Shown piece after piece: positions 44,891-53,461 of a DNA stretch of 64,000 nucleotides. The stretch's first letter is position 1. Every line of letters starts with the position of its first letter. The position numbers were made by a program, and so were the translations under genes. The notes beneath the pieces are model-generated. The model saw only the letters and a list, made by a program, of their open reading frames with translations, did no database searches and was not told the origin of the DNA. The DNA comes from Streptomyces monomycini (GTDB lineage Bacteria; Actinomycetota; Actinomycetes; Streptomycetales; Streptomycetaceae): NCBI RefSeq assembly GCF_022271435.1, contig NZ_JAFIQY010000016.1, positions 62,001 to 126,000 of the forward strand. The letters run 5' to 3'.

Positions 44891-45092
44891 GGGGCGAGTA
44901 AACCGGCGACTTGCCGCGGGCGGAAGAGGTTGATCCATTTCCTTCCCACGCGGACCGGCCCAGACCGGCCCGGCATGGGCATGGGCATCCAGGCCGGGCA
45001 ACGAGGACCGGCGCGCCCTTGAAGACGATCGCAACCCACAGGGGCACCACGAGGTGTATCCGCCTCGGCGGCAGGACCTGTCCGGCGCCGTA

Positions 45093-45180
45093 TCAGTGGA
45101 CGGTGAAGCCACCGTCGACGGGAAGAGCCGTTGCGATGACGACGGCGCCGGAGTCGGCGAAGGCGCGGCCGACTCGGTGG
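45093..45180 (-). pseudogene. C-terminal remnant of a short-chain dehydrogenase
   Basis: On the minus strand the last ~25 codons read GRAFADSGAVVIATALPVDGGFTVH followed by TGA at 45095-45093. The VDGGFT ending is diagnostic of SDR oxidoreductases, whose remaining ~220 residues are absent. It directly abuts the MmyB remnant. Confidence 0.6.
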
Positions 45181-45184
45181 CGCG

Positions 45185-45845
45185 TCCGAGAGCGTTCTCG
45201 ACGCGATCGCCCGTGCGCTGCGACTCGACGGACGAGCGCGCCCACCTGTACGACCTGGCGCGCAGCGTCGCGTCCTGCTCGCGCTGCAAACGCCCCGAGC
45301 GCACCTCGCCCGTCACCGCATCGGTGCGGCAGGTCCTCGACTCCATGAGCGTGCCCGCCGTCGTACAGAACGGCCGTCTCGACCTCCTCGCGGCCAACGA
45401 CCTCTTCGACATGGCGCAGCAGCCACCGAACTTCGCCAGGTACGTGTTCCTCGACCCATGTGCGGAGAGTTTCTACGCCGACCTCGACGAGGTGAAGAAC
45501 CTGCTGGTCGCGGTACTCCGCGCGACCGCCGGGCGTGAGCCACCGGACGAGCAGGTGACCGAACTCGTCGGCGAGCTGTCCACCCGCAGCACCGATTTCA
45601 GCACCCGCTGGGCCCAGCACCACGTGCGCCGCCCCGCGCGCGGACGCAGGACCGTCCACCACCCGGCCGCCGGAACGACGGACCTCGCGTACGACGACTT
45701 CGCGCTGCCCGGCGACCCGTACATCACCATCACCACCTGCACTGCGGATCCCGGTACGCCCAGCGCCGACGCTCTCACCCTGCTGGCGACCTGGGCCGAT
45801 ACGCGGAACCAGCCGCGGAACACCGGCGACGACGTACGCCGCATG
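45185..45845 (+). pseudogene. MmyB-type XRE regulator, truncated and frameshifted
   Basis: The segment encodes the C-terminal two thirds of an MmyB-family regulator: SESVLDAIARALRLD, then after one extra base near 45230 ERAHLYDLAR, VPAVVQNGRLDLLAANDLF, PPNFARYVFLDPCAESFYADLDEVKNLLVAVLRATAG, LVGELSTRSTDFSTRWAQHHVR and LTLLATWADT. The N-terminal HTH is missing, the frame breaks at 45230, and the original stop is lost so the frame runs on beyond 45845. In Streptomyces these regulators are often divergent from an SDR, whose remnant lies next to this one. Confidence 0.75.
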
Positions 45846-45908
45846 CGCCCCCGTCACCCTGGGGTGTGCGATCTGCCCGGCCGGTCACCCACTGGCGGCC
45901 GCGGCACC

Positions 45909-46661
45909 TCAGCCCCCGGCCAGCACCTCCACGTCGCCCCCGTCGCTGTGCACCTTGACCTTGTGCGGCGAGCCGTTGTCCACGGTGCCGGTGACACTGC
46001 GGCTCCCGCCGTCCGTGGTGGCGTCCACCGCGTAACGGCCCTGGGGGAGCCGGACGGTGATCTGGCCGCCGCTGGTGTGGCCGTCCACCCGGTCCGGTAC
46101 GGCGGTGAAGCGCGCCTCGATGTCCCCGCCGTCGGTCTTCACGGCCGCCTGCTTGGCCGCACAGTCCCTGAGCTCGATGCTGCCGCCACCGGTGTGGGCG
46201 TCCACGGCCCCCACGGCGCCCTTGACGTCGATGTCCCCGCCGTCGGTCGCCAGCTTCACGGTGGCCGACCGCGGCACCCGCACCTGGTAGGCGACGCTGC
46301 ACTTGCTCTTGACGGCACCGCAGTCGTCCGCGGTGAGCTTCAGCGTGCCGTTGTCGAGGGAGTGCCGGGTGCCGGGCTTCCTCTTGCCGTAGCTGATGCG
46401 TTCCGTCACCTGGACCCCGTCACCGACCGTGTCGTCGGCGACCACGTAGATGTTGCCGCCCGGAGTCGTCACGTCCAGCGTCGTCGCCCGGCCCTCGACG
46501 GTGTAGCTGTGCTCGGTCTCGGTGACCTTTTCGGTCAGCTCGCAGCCGGTGACCGCGACGGCGACCGTGACGAGGGCGGCCGTGGCGAGGGCGGTACGGG
46601 TGGCGCGGTGCCCCGGTCTGGTGACGCGGTGGTCCGGCCCGGTCGTACGGCGTGCGGTCAT
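45909..46661 (-). CDS. DUF4097-type beta-repeat lipoprotein
   Basis: The protein has a basic N-terminus, a hydrophobic core (ALATAALVTVAVAVTGC) with lipobox VTGC, and then repeated ladder-like strands (GGDIDVKG, GGGSIELRD, GGDIEARF, GGQITVRL, GGSRSVTG, GGDVEVLAGG). This is the DUF4097/adhesin-like beta-helix found in many bacterial envelope proteins. It is 250 aa from the ATG at 46661, which follows GGGGGGA. Anchored outside the membrane; role unknown. Confidence 0.85.
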   Translation of the reverse strand: MTARRTTGPDHRVTRPGHRATRTALATAALVTVAVAVTGCELTEKVTETEHSYTVEGRATTLDVTTPGGNIYVVADDTVGDGVQVTERISYGKRKPGTRHSLDNGTLKLTADDCGAVKSKCSVAYQVRVPRSATVKLATDGGDIDVKGAVGAVDAHTGGGSIELRDCAAKQAAVKTDGGDIEARFTAVPDRVDGHTSGGQITVRLPQGRYAVDATTDGGSRSVTGTVDNGSPHKVKVHSDGGDVEVLAGG

Positions 46662-46842
46662 GGTGGGTCCCCCCGGGTGCGGAAAGCGGTGCGCGAGCGC
46701 GCTGAGCGGTGTACGGGCCCGACTGCACGGCGGTTCGGGCCGACTGCCATCCTCCCGCGCCCCGCGTTCCGCCCGGATCCCCAGCAGGAACGATCTGCCC
46801 GCCCGCCCCCTTAGGGGTGCCCGCGCCGTCACGTCAGGGCTG

Positions 46843-47739
46843 CTACCTCCCCTTACGGGTGATCTCTTGGAACGCCATCCGGGCCAGCTCCCGTTGCCCC
46901 TCCCGGCCGGGGTGGAACCAGTCCCAGGCGCTCAACTCCGCGCCGGTGAAGCGGAAGTCGAAGACGGACCGGTCGAAGCGGCACAGCTTGTCGCGCGCGC
47001 AGACCGATTCCAGGGCCTTGTTGTAGGCCACCACCCGGTCCCGCACGCTCTGCCGGCGGGTGTCGGCAGCCTTCGACAGGTCGTCGGGGTCGCGCAGCAT
47101 CGAGCCGCATATCCCGAGCTTCCACACTTCCTTGCCCAGCGGGTTCTGCCGCCCTTGCGACCACAGCCGCATCAGGTCGGGCACGGCCGCGACGTACACC
47201 TGCGTCTTGGGCAGGGCGCGCCGCAGCGCGCGCAGCGAGGCCTCGAAGTCGGCGCGGAAGGCGGTCGCCGTGGTCATCGCGCCGACGTCGGTGCGGCAGG
47301 CGTCGTTGGCGCCCACCAGGACGGTGACCAGCTCGGGGCGCTTCCGTACGGCCTGCTCGACCTGGGCCGGCAGGTCGCGTATCAGCGCGCCGGTCTTCGC
47401 GAAGTTCCAGCTGTGCGTGGCGGGGTCCTTCACCAGCCGCCGGGCGACGCTGTTCACCGCCGGGTCCGTGCCGGTGGCCCAGGAGACGGCGGGGCAGTCG
47501 GACAGCACCGAGCAGGCGTCGAACCCGACGGTGATGGAGTCGCCGAGCGCGGCCACCGAGGCGGGATCGGTGCGCCAGGCGGGAGACGGCTCGGGGGAGG
47601 GGCCGGGGGCCGCCCGGCCGCCGCCGACGGGGTCGCCGCCGCAGGCCGTCAGGGAGACGGCGAGCGCGGCCGCCGTGAGGACGGCGGCCGCGGAGGTACG
47701 GGCCCGGATTGGCCGAAAGGGCCGATTGACCACGGTCAT
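46843..47739 (-). CDS. secreted SGNH/GDSL-family hydrolase (lipoprotein)
   Basis: A signal with lipobox (VSLTACGG) precedes the SGNH blocks: block I VAALGDSITVGFDA (nucleophile Ser), block III VTVLVGANDACRTDVG and block V WDWFHPGREGQRELA (Asp-x-x-His, here W-F-H). Members deacylate lipids or polysaccharides. The ATG at 47739 was chosen over 47796 because GGAGGGGGACAGGGG lies just upstream and a normal signal peptide follows. Length 298 aa. Confidence 0.88.
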   Translation of the reverse strand: MTVVNRPFRPIRARTSAAAVLTAAALAVSLTACGGDPVGGGRAAPGPSPEPSPAWRTDPASVAALGDSITVGFDACSVLSDCPAVSWATGTDPAVNSVARRLVKDPATHSWNFAKTGALIRDLPAQVEQAVRKRPELVTVLVGANDACRTDVGAMTTATAFRADFEASLRALRRALPKTQVYVAAVPDLMRLWSQGRQNPLGKEVWKLGICGSMLRDPDDLSKAADTRRQSVRDRVVAYNKALESVCARDKLCRFDRSVFDFRFTGAELSAWDWFHPGREGQRELARMAFQEITRKGR

Positions 47740-48065
47740 CCCCTGTCCCCCTCCGGCGTGCGAGTGATATCTGTTCCCGTACCGACGGTACGTCACCCCC
47801 CGACGCCTGCCGCGCGGTAGCTTGTGCCGTGACCCGTAGGGTCCTCGCCCGACGGCACCGGCACAGTCGGCACGCGTGTATTACATCACGTCATTTACTG
47901 TCCCTTTTGCGGCAAATTGGGGCTCATGGTGTTTACTGTAGGTAACCTCGGATGCTGGTGCCGACGTGATCACTGGGGCAGAATGCTTGCAGCTGTCCCG
48001 GCCGCGACCGGAACGGGCACGAGGCCGCTGGGGAAGGCGAACCTCGAACCGTACTGGAGGTCCCG
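47740..48065. promoter_or_regulatory. divergent intergenic region, SGNH hydrolase / DUF3145
   Basis: This 326-bp gap is A/T-richer than its surroundings between 47875 and 47950, where TTTACTGT occurs twice in the same direction (47894-47901 and 47932-47939). The second copy offers a TACTGT -10 box for the plus-strand gene. No larger dyad is seen. Confidence 0.4.
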
Positions 48066-48560
48066 GTGACGACACGTGGAGTTCTGTACGTCCACTCCGC
48101 ACCGCGCGCGCTGTGCCCGCACGTCGAATGGGCCGTCGCGGGCGTCCTCGGCGTGCGCGTCAATCTCGACTGGATCCGCCAGCCGGCGTCCCCCGGCACC
48201 TGGAGAGCCGAATTCTCCTGGCAGGGCGAGTCCGGTACGGCCTCCAAACTGGCCTCCGCGCTGCGCGGCTGGCACCTGCTGCGCTTCGAGGTGACCGCCG
48301 AACCCTGTGCCACCGCCGAGGGCGAGCGCTACAGCGCCACACCCGAGCTGGGCATCTTTCACGCCGTCACCGGCATCCACGGCGACATCCTGATCCCCGA
48401 GGACCGGCTGCGCGCCGCGCTCGCCCGCTCGGCGGGCGGCGAGACCGAGCTGGCGGCCGAGGTCGCCAAGCTGCTCGGCAAGCCCTGGGACGACGAGCTG
48501 GAGCCGTTCCGGTACGCCGGCGAGGGCGCCCCGGTCCGCTGGCTGCACCAGGTGGTCTGA
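48066..48560 (+). CDS. DUF3145 family protein
   Basis: The 164-residue protein shows the DUF3145 features: TRGVLYVHSAPRALCPHVEWAVAGVLG at the start, LDWIRQPASPGTWRAEFSW and FHAVTGIHGDILIPEDRLR. The family is conserved in actinobacteria, usually as a single cytosolic copy, and its function is unknown. It is preceded by a GGAGG-like site and followed after 52 bp by a dehydrogenase gene with its own leaderless promoter. Confidence 0.92.
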   Translation: MTTRGVLYVHSAPRALCPHVEWAVAGVLGVRVNLDWIRQPASPGTWRAEFSWQGESGTASKLASALRGWHLLRFEVTAEPCATAEGERYSATPELGIFHAVTGIHGDILIPEDRLRAALARSAGGETELAAEVAKLLGKPWDDELEPFRYAGEGAPVRWLHQVV

Positions 48561-48600
48561 GGCGCCGCGTCGCGCTTGCCCTCCAGCGCGCTCCAGGCCG

Positions 48601-48612
48601 TAGCGTGCGGGC
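48601..48612 (+). promoter_or_regulatory. leaderless promoter of the dehydrogenase gene
   Basis: TAGCGT (48601-48606) ends 6 nt before the ATG at 48613, with no ribosome-binding site between them. Confidence 0.5.
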
Positions 48613-49482
48613 ATGCCTGACAAGACCTCAGTGGCGGTGCTCGGCACCGGAATCATGGGCTCGGCGATGGCCCGCAACCTCGCCGGCGCCGGCCTGGACG
48701 TCCGCGCCTGGAACCGCACCCGCGCCAAGGCCGAACCTCTGGCCGCCGACGGTGTACGGGTCGTGGACACCCCGGCCGAGGCGGTGGACGGCGCGGACGC
48801 CGTCCTGACCGTCCTGCTGGACGGACCGGCCGTCCTGGACGCCGTACGGGCGAGCGCCCCCGCCCTGCGCGCGCGGACCCTCTGGCTCCAGATGAGCACT
48901 GTGGGCGCCGACGGAACCGCCCCGCTCGCCGCCCTCGCCCGCGAACACGGCCTGGACCTCGTGGACGCGCCCGTGGTCGGCACGAAGGAACCCGCGGAGA
49001 AGGGCCTGCTGACCGTTCTCGCGGCGGGACCGCAGGAGGTACGGGACCGGGCCGCACGGATCCTCGACATCGTCGGACAGCGCACCCTGTGGGTCGACGA
49101 GGACGCGTCCTCGGGCGCGGCCAGCCGCCTCAAGCTCGTCGTCAACAGCTGGGTGCTCACCGTCATCAACGGCACCGGCGAGGCACTGGCCCTCGCCCAG
49201 GGGCTCGGCGTGGACCCCCGCTCCTTCCTCGAAGCGGTCGAGGGCGGACCGCTCGACCTGCCCTACCTCCGGACGAAGTCGGAGCTGATCCTGTCCGGCG
49301 CCTATCCGGCGAGCTTCACGGTGTCCGCCGCGCGCAAGGACGCCCGGCTGATCGAGGAGGCCGCCGCGGCGGGCGGGGTGCACATGGACCTGACGGCGGC
49401 CGCTGCGGAGCGCTTCCGGCGGGCGGAGGCGCAGGGGCACGGCGACGAGGACGGCGCGGCGGCGTACTACGCCAGCTTCTGA
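48613..49482 (+). CDS. NAD(P)-dependent 3-hydroxyisobutyrate-dehydrogenase-family oxidoreductase
   Basis: The Rossmann start is VAVLGTGIMGSAMARNLAGAGLDVRAWNRT with Arg/Thr favouring NADP. The family substrate loop is LQMSTVGADGT near 95, the catalytic Lys lies in ASRLKLVVNSWVLTVINGTGEALALA near 172 and the C-terminal helix bundle ends with YYASF. Members oxidise beta-hydroxyacids or reduce imines; this one cannot be assigned. Length 289 aa is normal. Confidence 0.92.
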   Translation: MPDKTSVAVLGTGIMGSAMARNLAGAGLDVRAWNRTRAKAEPLAADGVRVVDTPAEAVDGADAVLTVLLDGPAVLDAVRASAPALRARTLWLQMSTVGADGTAPLAALAREHGLDLVDAPVVGTKEPAEKGLLTVLAAGPQEVRDRAARILDIVGQRTLWVDEDASSGAASRLKLVVNSWVLTVINGTGEALALAQGLGVDPRSFLEAVEGGPLDLPYLRTKSELILSGAYPASFTVSAARKDARLIEEAAAAGGVHMDLTAAAAERFRRAEAQGHGDEDGAAAYYASF

Positions 49483-49588
49483 GTCCGAGGCGTACGCGGC
49501 CACGGGTACGCGGACGGGGCCGTACGCCCGCCCCCTACACGCGGGGAGGCCGCGCCGCCCGCCCCCGCCACACGCCCCCGGACACGCG

Positions 49589-49620
49589 GAAGGGGCCGCG
49601 CCACACGGCACGGCCCCTTC
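49589..49620. terminator. bidirectional terminator between convergent genes
   Basis: GAAGGGGCCG (49589-49598) pairs perfectly with CGGCCCCTTC (49611-49620). It separates the dehydrogenase gene from the convergent fabF. Confidence 0.7.
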
Positions 49621-49653
49621 ACACACCTCACGGACCAGCGGTCCCGGCTCCGG

Positions 49654-50922
49654 TCACACGGTCCGGAAGGCCAGCACCACGTTGTGACCACCAAAACCGA
49701 ACGAGTCGTTCAGCACCGCGATCGTGCCCTCGGCGGGCAGCGCGCGCTTCTCGTCCCGGACGATGTCCGCGTCCGCCGCCTCGGGGTCGAGGTTCTCGAT
49801 GTTGATGGTCGGCGGCGCCACCCGGTGGTGGATCGCCAGCACCGAGGCGACGGTCTCCACGCCGCCCGCGCCGCCCAGCAGGTGGCCGGTCATCGACTTG
49901 GTGGCGGAGACCGCCATGTGGTCGACGTCGGTGCCGAAGACCTTGCGCAGCGCCTTGATCTCGGCCAGGTCGCCCAGCGGCGTCGAGGTCGCGTGCGCGT
50001 TGACGTGCGCGATCTCGGCGGGCTTGAGGTCGGTGTTGGCGAGCAGGTTCTGCAGGGCGTGCGCGATGCCGTTGCCGGAGGGCTCGGGCTGCACGATGTC
50101 GTGGCTGTCGGCGGAGATGCCCTGGCCGACGGCCTCGGCGTAGACCTTCGCGCCGCGCTTGGCGGCGTGGTCGGCCGACTCCAGGACGATCACGCCGGAG
50201 CCCTCGCCGAGCACGAAGCCGTTGCGGTCCGCGTCGTAGGGGCGGGAGGCGCCCTGCGGGTCGTCGTTGTTCTTGGACATCGCCATCATGTTGCCGAACG
50301 CGGCGATCGGCAGCGGGTGGATGGCCGCCTCCGTACCGCCCGCGACGACGACGTCGGCACGGCCCGTACGGATCATCTCGATGCCGTAGCCGATGGCCTC
50401 GGCGCCGGAGGCGCAGGCGCTGACCGGGGTGTGCACACCGGCCCGCGCGTTGACCTCCAGGCCGACGTTGGCCGACGGGCTGTTGGGCATCAGCATCGGC
50501 ACGGTGTGCGGGGAGACGCGGCGGGAGCCCTTCTCCCGCAGGACGTCGTACTGGTTCAGCAGGGTGGTCACGCCGCCGATGCCGGAGGCGATGACCGTGC
50601 CGAGCCGGTCCGGGTCCACCGAGGAGTCCTCGCCGGCCCGGGCCTCGAAACCGGCGTCCGCCCACGCCTCACGGGCCGCGATCAGCGCGAGCTGCGCCGA
50701 GCGGTCCAGCTTGCGGGCCTGGGCCCGGGGGATGATCTCACCCGGGTCGACGGCCGCCGCGGCGGCGATGCGGACCGGGAGGTCGGCCGCCCAGTCCTGG
50801 TCGAGGGCGGCCACGCCGGAGCGTCCGGCGAGCATCCCTTCCCAGGTCGAGGCACTGTCGCCACCCAGCGGTGTGGTTGCGCCGATACCGGTGACGACCA
50901 CGGTGCGATTGGTCGCGTTCAC
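49654..50922 (-). CDS. fabF: beta-ketoacyl-ACP synthase II
   Basis: This elongating condensing enzyme has the catalytic Cys in VSACASGAEAIGYG near residue 168 and the two His residues in NAHATSTPLGD and KSMTGHLLGGAGG. The start is a GTG at 50922 (NATNRTVVVTGIGATTPLGG) with GTAGGAA upstream; an ATG further up is not supported. It is the last gene of the fab cluster on the minus strand, 78 bp after acpP, as in other Streptomyces. Length 422 aa. Confidence 0.97.
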   Translation of the reverse strand: MNATNRTVVVTGIGATTPLGGDSASTWEGMLAGRSGVAALDQDWAADLPVRIAAAAAVDPGEIIPRAQARKLDRSAQLALIAAREAWADAGFEARAGEDSSVDPDRLGTVIASGIGGVTTLLNQYDVLREKGSRRVSPHTVPMLMPNSPSANVGLEVNARAGVHTPVSACASGAEAIGYGIEMIRTGRADVVVAGGTEAAIHPLPIAAFGNMMAMSKNNDDPQGASRPYDADRNGFVLGEGSGVIVLESADHAAKRGAKVYAEAVGQGISADSHDIVQPEPSGNGIAHALQNLLANTDLKPAEIAHVNAHATSTPLGDLAEIKALRKVFGTDVDHMAVSATKSMTGHLLGGAGGVETVASVLAIHHRVAPPTINIENLDPEAADADIVRDEKRALPAEGTIAVLNDSFGFGGHNVVLAFRTV

Positions 50923-51000
50923 GGAAATTCCTACTCCACAGGTTGAGGGGTTGAGAATCGACGGCGCCACCGCGGGGTGGCGACATGCGCCGGGACTGGA

Positions 51001-51249
51001 TCAGCCCTGGTGCTTCAGGATGTAATCGGTCGCGTCGCCGACCGTCTTGAGGTTCTTGACGTCGTCGTCGGGGATCTTCACGTCGAAGCGCTCCTCGGCG
51101 GCGACGACGACCTCGACCATGGACAGCGAGTCGACGTCCAGGTCGTCGGTGAAGGACTTGTCCAGCTGGACGTCCTCGACGGGGATCCCGGCGATCTCGT
51201 TCACGATCTCGGCGAGACCCTTGACGATCTCATCCTTGGTGGCGGCCAT
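51001..51249 (-). CDS. acpP: acyl carrier protein
   Basis: The 82-residue acidic protein carries the phosphopantetheine site DDLDVDSLSMVEVVV with Ser as the attachment residue. GGAG lies 9 nt before the ATG. It is placed between fabH and fabF, the standard FAS II position in Streptomyces. Confidence 0.97.
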   Translation of the reverse strand: MAATKDEIVKGLAEIVNEIAGIPVEDVQLDKSFTDDLDVDSLSMVEVVVAAEERFDVKIPDDDVKNLKTVGDATDYILKHQG

Positions 51250-51370
51250 GATGGCGCTCCTTCGGTAATGGGTCGGGGGAACGGTAGAAAGTCTGCAGTT
51301 CCGGGGATGTGGACGAGCTCCGCGCAGGCACCGGGACGCGAGGTCACCGGACGCGTTGCGCGAATCTCGC

Positions 51371-52417
51371 CTAGGGGAGGGTAACGACCGTCGCGGCGTA
51401 GACGAGACCCGCCCCGAAGCCGATGACGAGCGCGGTGTCCCCGCTCTTGGCCTGCCCGGTCGCCAGCAGCCGCTCCATGGCGAGCGGAATCGAGGCGGCC
51501 GAGGTGTTGCCGGTGGTCTCCACGTCACGGGCGACCGTGACGCTCTCCGGCAGCTTCAGAGTCTTCACCATCGAGTCGATGATCCGCATGTTGGCCTGGT
51601 GCGGGATGAAGACGTCCAGGTCGTCCGGGCTGACTCCGGCCGCGTCCAGCGCCTGCTGGGCGACCTTCGCCATCTCGAACACCGCCCACCGGAAGACCGC
51701 CTGGCCCTCCTGGGTGATGGCGGGGTAGCGGATCTCGTCCAGCGCAGGCTGGGCGTCCGGGCCGTTGCCGCCGGGCACCGGGGTGCGGCGGTAGACGTCC
51801 CAGCCGAGAGTCTGCTTGATCGTCTCGGCCTTGTCGCCCTCCGAGCCCCAGACGGTCGGGCCGATCGCGGGCTCCTTGCCGGGGCCGACGACCACGGCGC
51901 CGGCGCCGTCACCGAAGAGGAACGCGGTGGCCCGGTCCTCCAGGTCGGTCAGGTCCGAGAGCCGCTCGACGCCGATGACGAGCACATACTCGGCGCTGCC
52001 GTCGGTGATCATGCCCTTGGCGAGCGTCAGACCGTAGCCGAATCCGGCGCAACCCGCGGAGATGTCGAACGCGGCGGGCTTGCCCGCGCCGACCTTGTGG
52101 GCGATCTCGGTCGCGATGGCCGGGGTCTGCTTGAAGTGCGAGACGGTCGAGACGACCACCGCGCCGATCTGCTCGGGCGTGATCCCGGCGTCCGCGATGG
52201 CCTTGCCGGCCGCCTCCACCGACATGGCGGCCACGGTCTCGTCCGGGCCGGCCCAGTGGCGGGTGGCGATGCCGGAGCGCGAGCGGATCCACTCGTCGGA
52301 GGAGTCGATGTGCTTGAGGATCTCCTCGTTCGGCACCACCCGGGTCGGGCGGTAGCCGCCGACACCCATGATGCGCGCGTACGCGGCGCCCTTGGCGGGC
52401 TTGATCTTCGAGGTCAT
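51371..52417 (-). CDS. fabH: beta-ketoacyl-ACP synthase III
   Basis: The initiating condensing enzyme shows the Cys in FDISAGCAGFGYGLTLA near residue 122, His in DDLDVFIPHQANMRII near 267 and Asn in TGNTSAASIPLAM near 297. In Streptomyces it prefers branched starters, giving branched fatty acids. Length 348 aa. It lies 13 bp after fabD and shares its transcript. Confidence 0.97.
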   Translation of the reverse strand: MTSKIKPAKGAAYARIMGVGGYRPTRVVPNEEILKHIDSSDEWIRSRSGIATRHWAGPDETVAAMSVEAAGKAIADAGITPEQIGAVVVSTVSHFKQTPAIATEIAHKVGAGKPAAFDISAGCAGFGYGLTLAKGMITDGSAEYVLVIGVERLSDLTDLEDRATAFLFGDGAGAVVVGPGKEPAIGPTVWGSEGDKAETIKQTLGWDVYRRTPVPGGNGPDAQPALDEIRYPAITQEGQAVFRWAVFEMAKVAQQALDAAGVSPDDLDVFIPHQANMRIIDSMVKTLKLPESVTVARDVETTGNTSAASIPLAMERLLATGQAKSGDTALVIGFGAGLVYAATVVTLP

Positions 52418-52430
52418 GCTCTCGGGGCTC

Positions 52431-53372
52431 CTATTCGGCCTGGGCAGAGTGCTCGGCGATCAGCGTGCGGGCCGCGTCGAGGTCGTCCGGGGTCTTGAGC
52501 GCGAGGGTCTGCACACCGGGCAGCGCGCGCTTGGCGATGCCGACGAGGGTGCCGCCGGGGCTCACCTCGATGATGCCGGTGACGCCCAGCTCCTTGAACG
52601 TCTCCATGCACAGGTCCCAGCGCACCGGGTTGGCCACCTGGCCCACCAGGCGGCGCACGACGTCCTGCCCCTCGGTGACGACACGGCCGTCCTTGTTCGA
52701 GACGTACCGGGTGTGCGGGTCGGCCGGGGTGACCTCCGCGACCGCTGCCTCCAGGGCCGTCACGGCCGGGGCCATGTGCTCGGTGTGGAAGGCGCCGGCC
52801 ACCTTCAGCGGTACGACGCGGCGGGTGCCCTCGGGCTTGTCCTCGGCCAGCGCGGCCAGCTGTGCGGCGGTGCCCGCGGCGACGATCTGGCCCGCACCGT
52901 TGACGTTCGCGGGGGTCAGACCCAGCTTCTCCAGATGCGGCAGGACGACGTCCTGCTCGCCACCGAGAAGGGCGGCCATGCCCGTCTCCGTGACGGCGGC
53001 GGCCTCGGCCATGGCCAGGCCGCGCTTGCGCACCAGCGCCAGCGCGTCGTTCTCGGAGAGCACGCCGGTCAGGGCCGCGGCGGCCAGCTCGCCGACGCTG
53101 TGCCCGGCGGCGGCGCCGACCAGCCGGGAGAAGTCCTCGGCGGTCGCGAAGAGCTGCCGGGCGGACACCAGGGAGGCCGCCACCAGCAGCGGCTGTGCCA
53201 CCGCGGTGTCGCGGATCTCGTCCGCGTCCGCGTTCGTGCCGTAATGGACCAGGTCCAGGTCGATGGCGGCCGACCACTCACGGAGCCGGTCTTCGACACC
53301 GGGGAGGTCGAGCCAGGGGGTCAGGAAGCCGGGCGTCTGAGCGCCTTGGCCGGGAGCGACGAGTACGAGCAC
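52431..53372 (-). CDS. fabD: malonyl-CoA:ACP malonyltransferase
   Basis: The protein begins VLVLVAPGQGAQTPGFL and has the GxSxG nucleophile AAAGHSVGELAAAALTG near residue 95 and the catalytic His in KVAGAFHTEHMAP near 203. It loads malonyl onto ACP for both fatty acid and polyketide synthesis. The GTG at 53372 matches the usual Streptomyces start and has AGAGAG 8 nt upstream; GTG 53378 is an alternative. First structural gene of the cluster. Confidence 0.96.
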   Translation of the reverse strand: MLVLVAPGQGAQTPGFLTPWLDLPGVEDRLREWSAAIDLDLVHYGTNADADEIRDTAVAQPLLVAASLVSARQLFATAEDFSRLVGAAAGHSVGELAAAALTGVLSENDALALVRKRGLAMAEAAAVTETGMAALLGGEQDVVLPHLEKLGLTPANVNGAGQIVAAGTAAQLAALAEDKPEGTRRVVPLKVAGAFHTEHMAPAVTALEAAVAEVTPADPHTRYVSNKDGRVVTEGQDVVRRLVGQVANPVRWDLCMETFKELGVTGIIEVSPGGTLVGIAKRALPGVQTLALKTPDDLDAARTLIAEHSAQAE

Positions 53373-53461
53373 CCTCACACTCTCTCTTGTGGGAGGTCCC
53401 GCCCGCCCGTGGGGACAGGGACGAAGAACCATCAGGGGAATTGTCGGTGTTCTACAAAAGT
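53373..53461. promoter_or_regulatory. fabD promoter region
   Basis: The 89-bp gap between fasR and fabD on the minus strand is unusually A/T-rich near 53440-53460 (TTTTGTAGAACACCGACAA on the minus strand) and is the expected FasR-controlled promoter. TTGTAG may be its -35. I cannot define the FasR site precisely. Confidence 0.5.
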
